From positions 1 to 6,081 of the forward strand of contig JAFQVZ010000284.1 of assembly GCA_017407765.1 (NCBI GenBank): DNA of 6,081 nt, given 5' to 3'. The position numbers and the translations under genes are program-made. Position 1 is the first letter of the stretch, and every line of letters starts with the position of its first letter. The notes beneath the pieces were generated by a model. The model was not told the origin of the DNA. It made no database searches and was given only the letters and a program-made list of their open reading frames with translations. Positions 5,405-6,081 of the stretch are shown here, piece by piece. This stretch comes from Clostridia bacterium. Its GTDB lineage: Bacteria > Bacillota > Clostridia > Oscillospirales > Butyricicoccaceae.

Positions 5405-6081
5405 ATGATAAACAATATTGTAAAAAAACTCGATAAGTTCTTCCTTGCCTTCCTGATAATCAATCCCTTTCTCGATGTTATCACAGGCGTATACATCAAG
5501 GTCCTCGAGACCCTGACCGAGAGCTCCTTCGACACACTTGCCATTCCCGTCACTCCCAGCCTGCTTATAAGAATGCTGGTGCTGGTGCTGTTTGCCTTCT
5601 CGGCACTTATATCCTTCGACAAAAAGGCCATAGGTACAGCCATACCGGTGGCTGTGGCATGGATAATGTCGGTGGTGGGCGAGATAATGTTTTTCTATTC
5701 CTTCGCACTTTACACCGATGTTCAGTATATCGCAAGGTTTGCATATAACCTTGCCGTTATCCTCGTATATATGGCGGTGTTCCGCCGTATGGGTGTTTCC
5801 AAAGCCGAGCTGCTTAAGAAGATGGAGGATGTTCTCTGCTTCTCGCTGCTTCTGCTGTCGGCCACCATCATTGTTTCGTATATCTTCGGTATGGGCTACA
5901 CCACCTATGCCGACCGCTACGGTTATCGCGGAACAAGAGGCTTTTTCTATTCGGGCAACGATATCACCGCCATCCTTATGGCCGGCCTGCCCGTTGTTCT
6001 CTGCGCATTCTGCCAGAAGAAGACTCAGGATATAAAGGTGCTGCTGGGATATGACCTCAGCGCCGCCTTCACCGCCATCTG
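5405..6081 (+). CDS. O-antigen ligase/polymerase-like membrane protein (3' part outside window)
   Basis: An open frame of 225 codons starts at ATG 5405, 6 bases after AGGAG (5394-5398), and runs off the right edge without a stop. Hydrophobic segments occur at about residues 12-30, 53-71, 76-101, 111-126, 143-162 and 185-203. The start INPFLDVITG (19-28) and the stretch RGTRGFFYSGNDITAIL (175-191) resemble the O-antigen ligase-like family of Firmicutes (Wzy/WaaL-type), where a G-FF-S-N-E/D pattern precedes a membrane helix. Family members join or polymerise lipid-linked glycans at the outer face of the membrane. Divergent from the PAP2 gene across a 151-base region holding two palindromes. The missing C-terminal half, with the large outer loop and catalytic residues, prevents a firm choice between ligase and polymerase. 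Confidence 0.8.
   Translation, partial: MINNIVKKLDKFFLAFLIINPFLDVITGVYIKVLETLTESSFDTLAIPVTPSLLIRMLVLVLFAFSALISFDKKAIGTAIPVAVAWIMSVVGEIMFFYSFALYTDVQYIARFAYNLAVILVYMAVFRRMGVSKAELLKKMEDVLCFSLLLLSATIIVSYIFGMGYTTYADRYGYRGTRGFFYSGNDITAILMAGLPVVLCAFCQKKTQDIKVLLGYDLSAAFTAI

Noticed and set aside
5718..6035. A 105-codon plus-strand frame inside the O-antigen-ligase-like gene
   Set aside because: It is an out-of-frame shadow of the longer membrane-protein frame that has a ribosome site and family motifs.

Overview
The window looks like chromosome of an anaerobic Clostridia-type Firmicute, perhaps in the Oscillospiraceae/Ruminococcaceae range. This rests on AT-rich intergenic DNA with sigma-A-like promoters, strong AGGAG-type ribosome binding sites, moderate-GC genes rich in ATC, AAG, CTC and GGC codons, and the protein families present. 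There are no RNA genes, CRISPR arrays or insertion sequences. No stretch over about 150 bases lacks a gene.

Layout. Positions 1-154 hold the 3' end of an unidentified plus-strand gene, closed by a hairpin terminator. Next comes a small plus-strand gene (280-627) for a protein with one N-terminal membrane helix and a C-terminal XRE/Cro-type helix-turn-helix, closed by a second copy of the same 24-nt hairpin. A well-promoted plus-strand gene (760-1782) encodes an ornithine cyclodeaminase/mu-crystallin family protein. It converges on the minus-strand genes across a shared bidirectional terminator (about 1802-1832).

The minus-strand block has two tandem MATE-family transporter genes (1839-3233 and 3341-4726). 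They are about 73% identical at protein level by hand alignment with no gaps. Upstream of the second lies a PAP2 phosphatase gene (4732-5253), which appears translationally coupled to it (5 nt between stop and start). A terminator (3302-3331) ends the PAP2-MATE unit. The downstream MATE copy then has its own promoter, whose spacer carries an inverted repeat very close to the AdhR-type operator of MerR-family regulators. Divergent from the PAP2 gene is a plus-strand gene (5405 to the window end) that looks like an O-antigen ligase/polymerase-type membrane protein, cut by the window edge.

How the genes may fit together. PAP2 enzymes often recycle polyprenyl pyrophosphate, and O-antigen-ligase-like proteins act on lipid-linked glycans, so the right side suggests an envelope or polysaccharide theme; this is inference. 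The MATE proteins would be drug or metabolite exporters by family. The duplicated copy has apparently moved from PAP2-coupled expression to control by its own, probably MerR-type, promoter. Points most worth a second look are that operator, the missing standard start codon of the downstream MATE copy at its expected position, the loss in both MATE copies of the usual first-helix aspartate, and the altered catalytic position in the cyclodeaminase-like protein.
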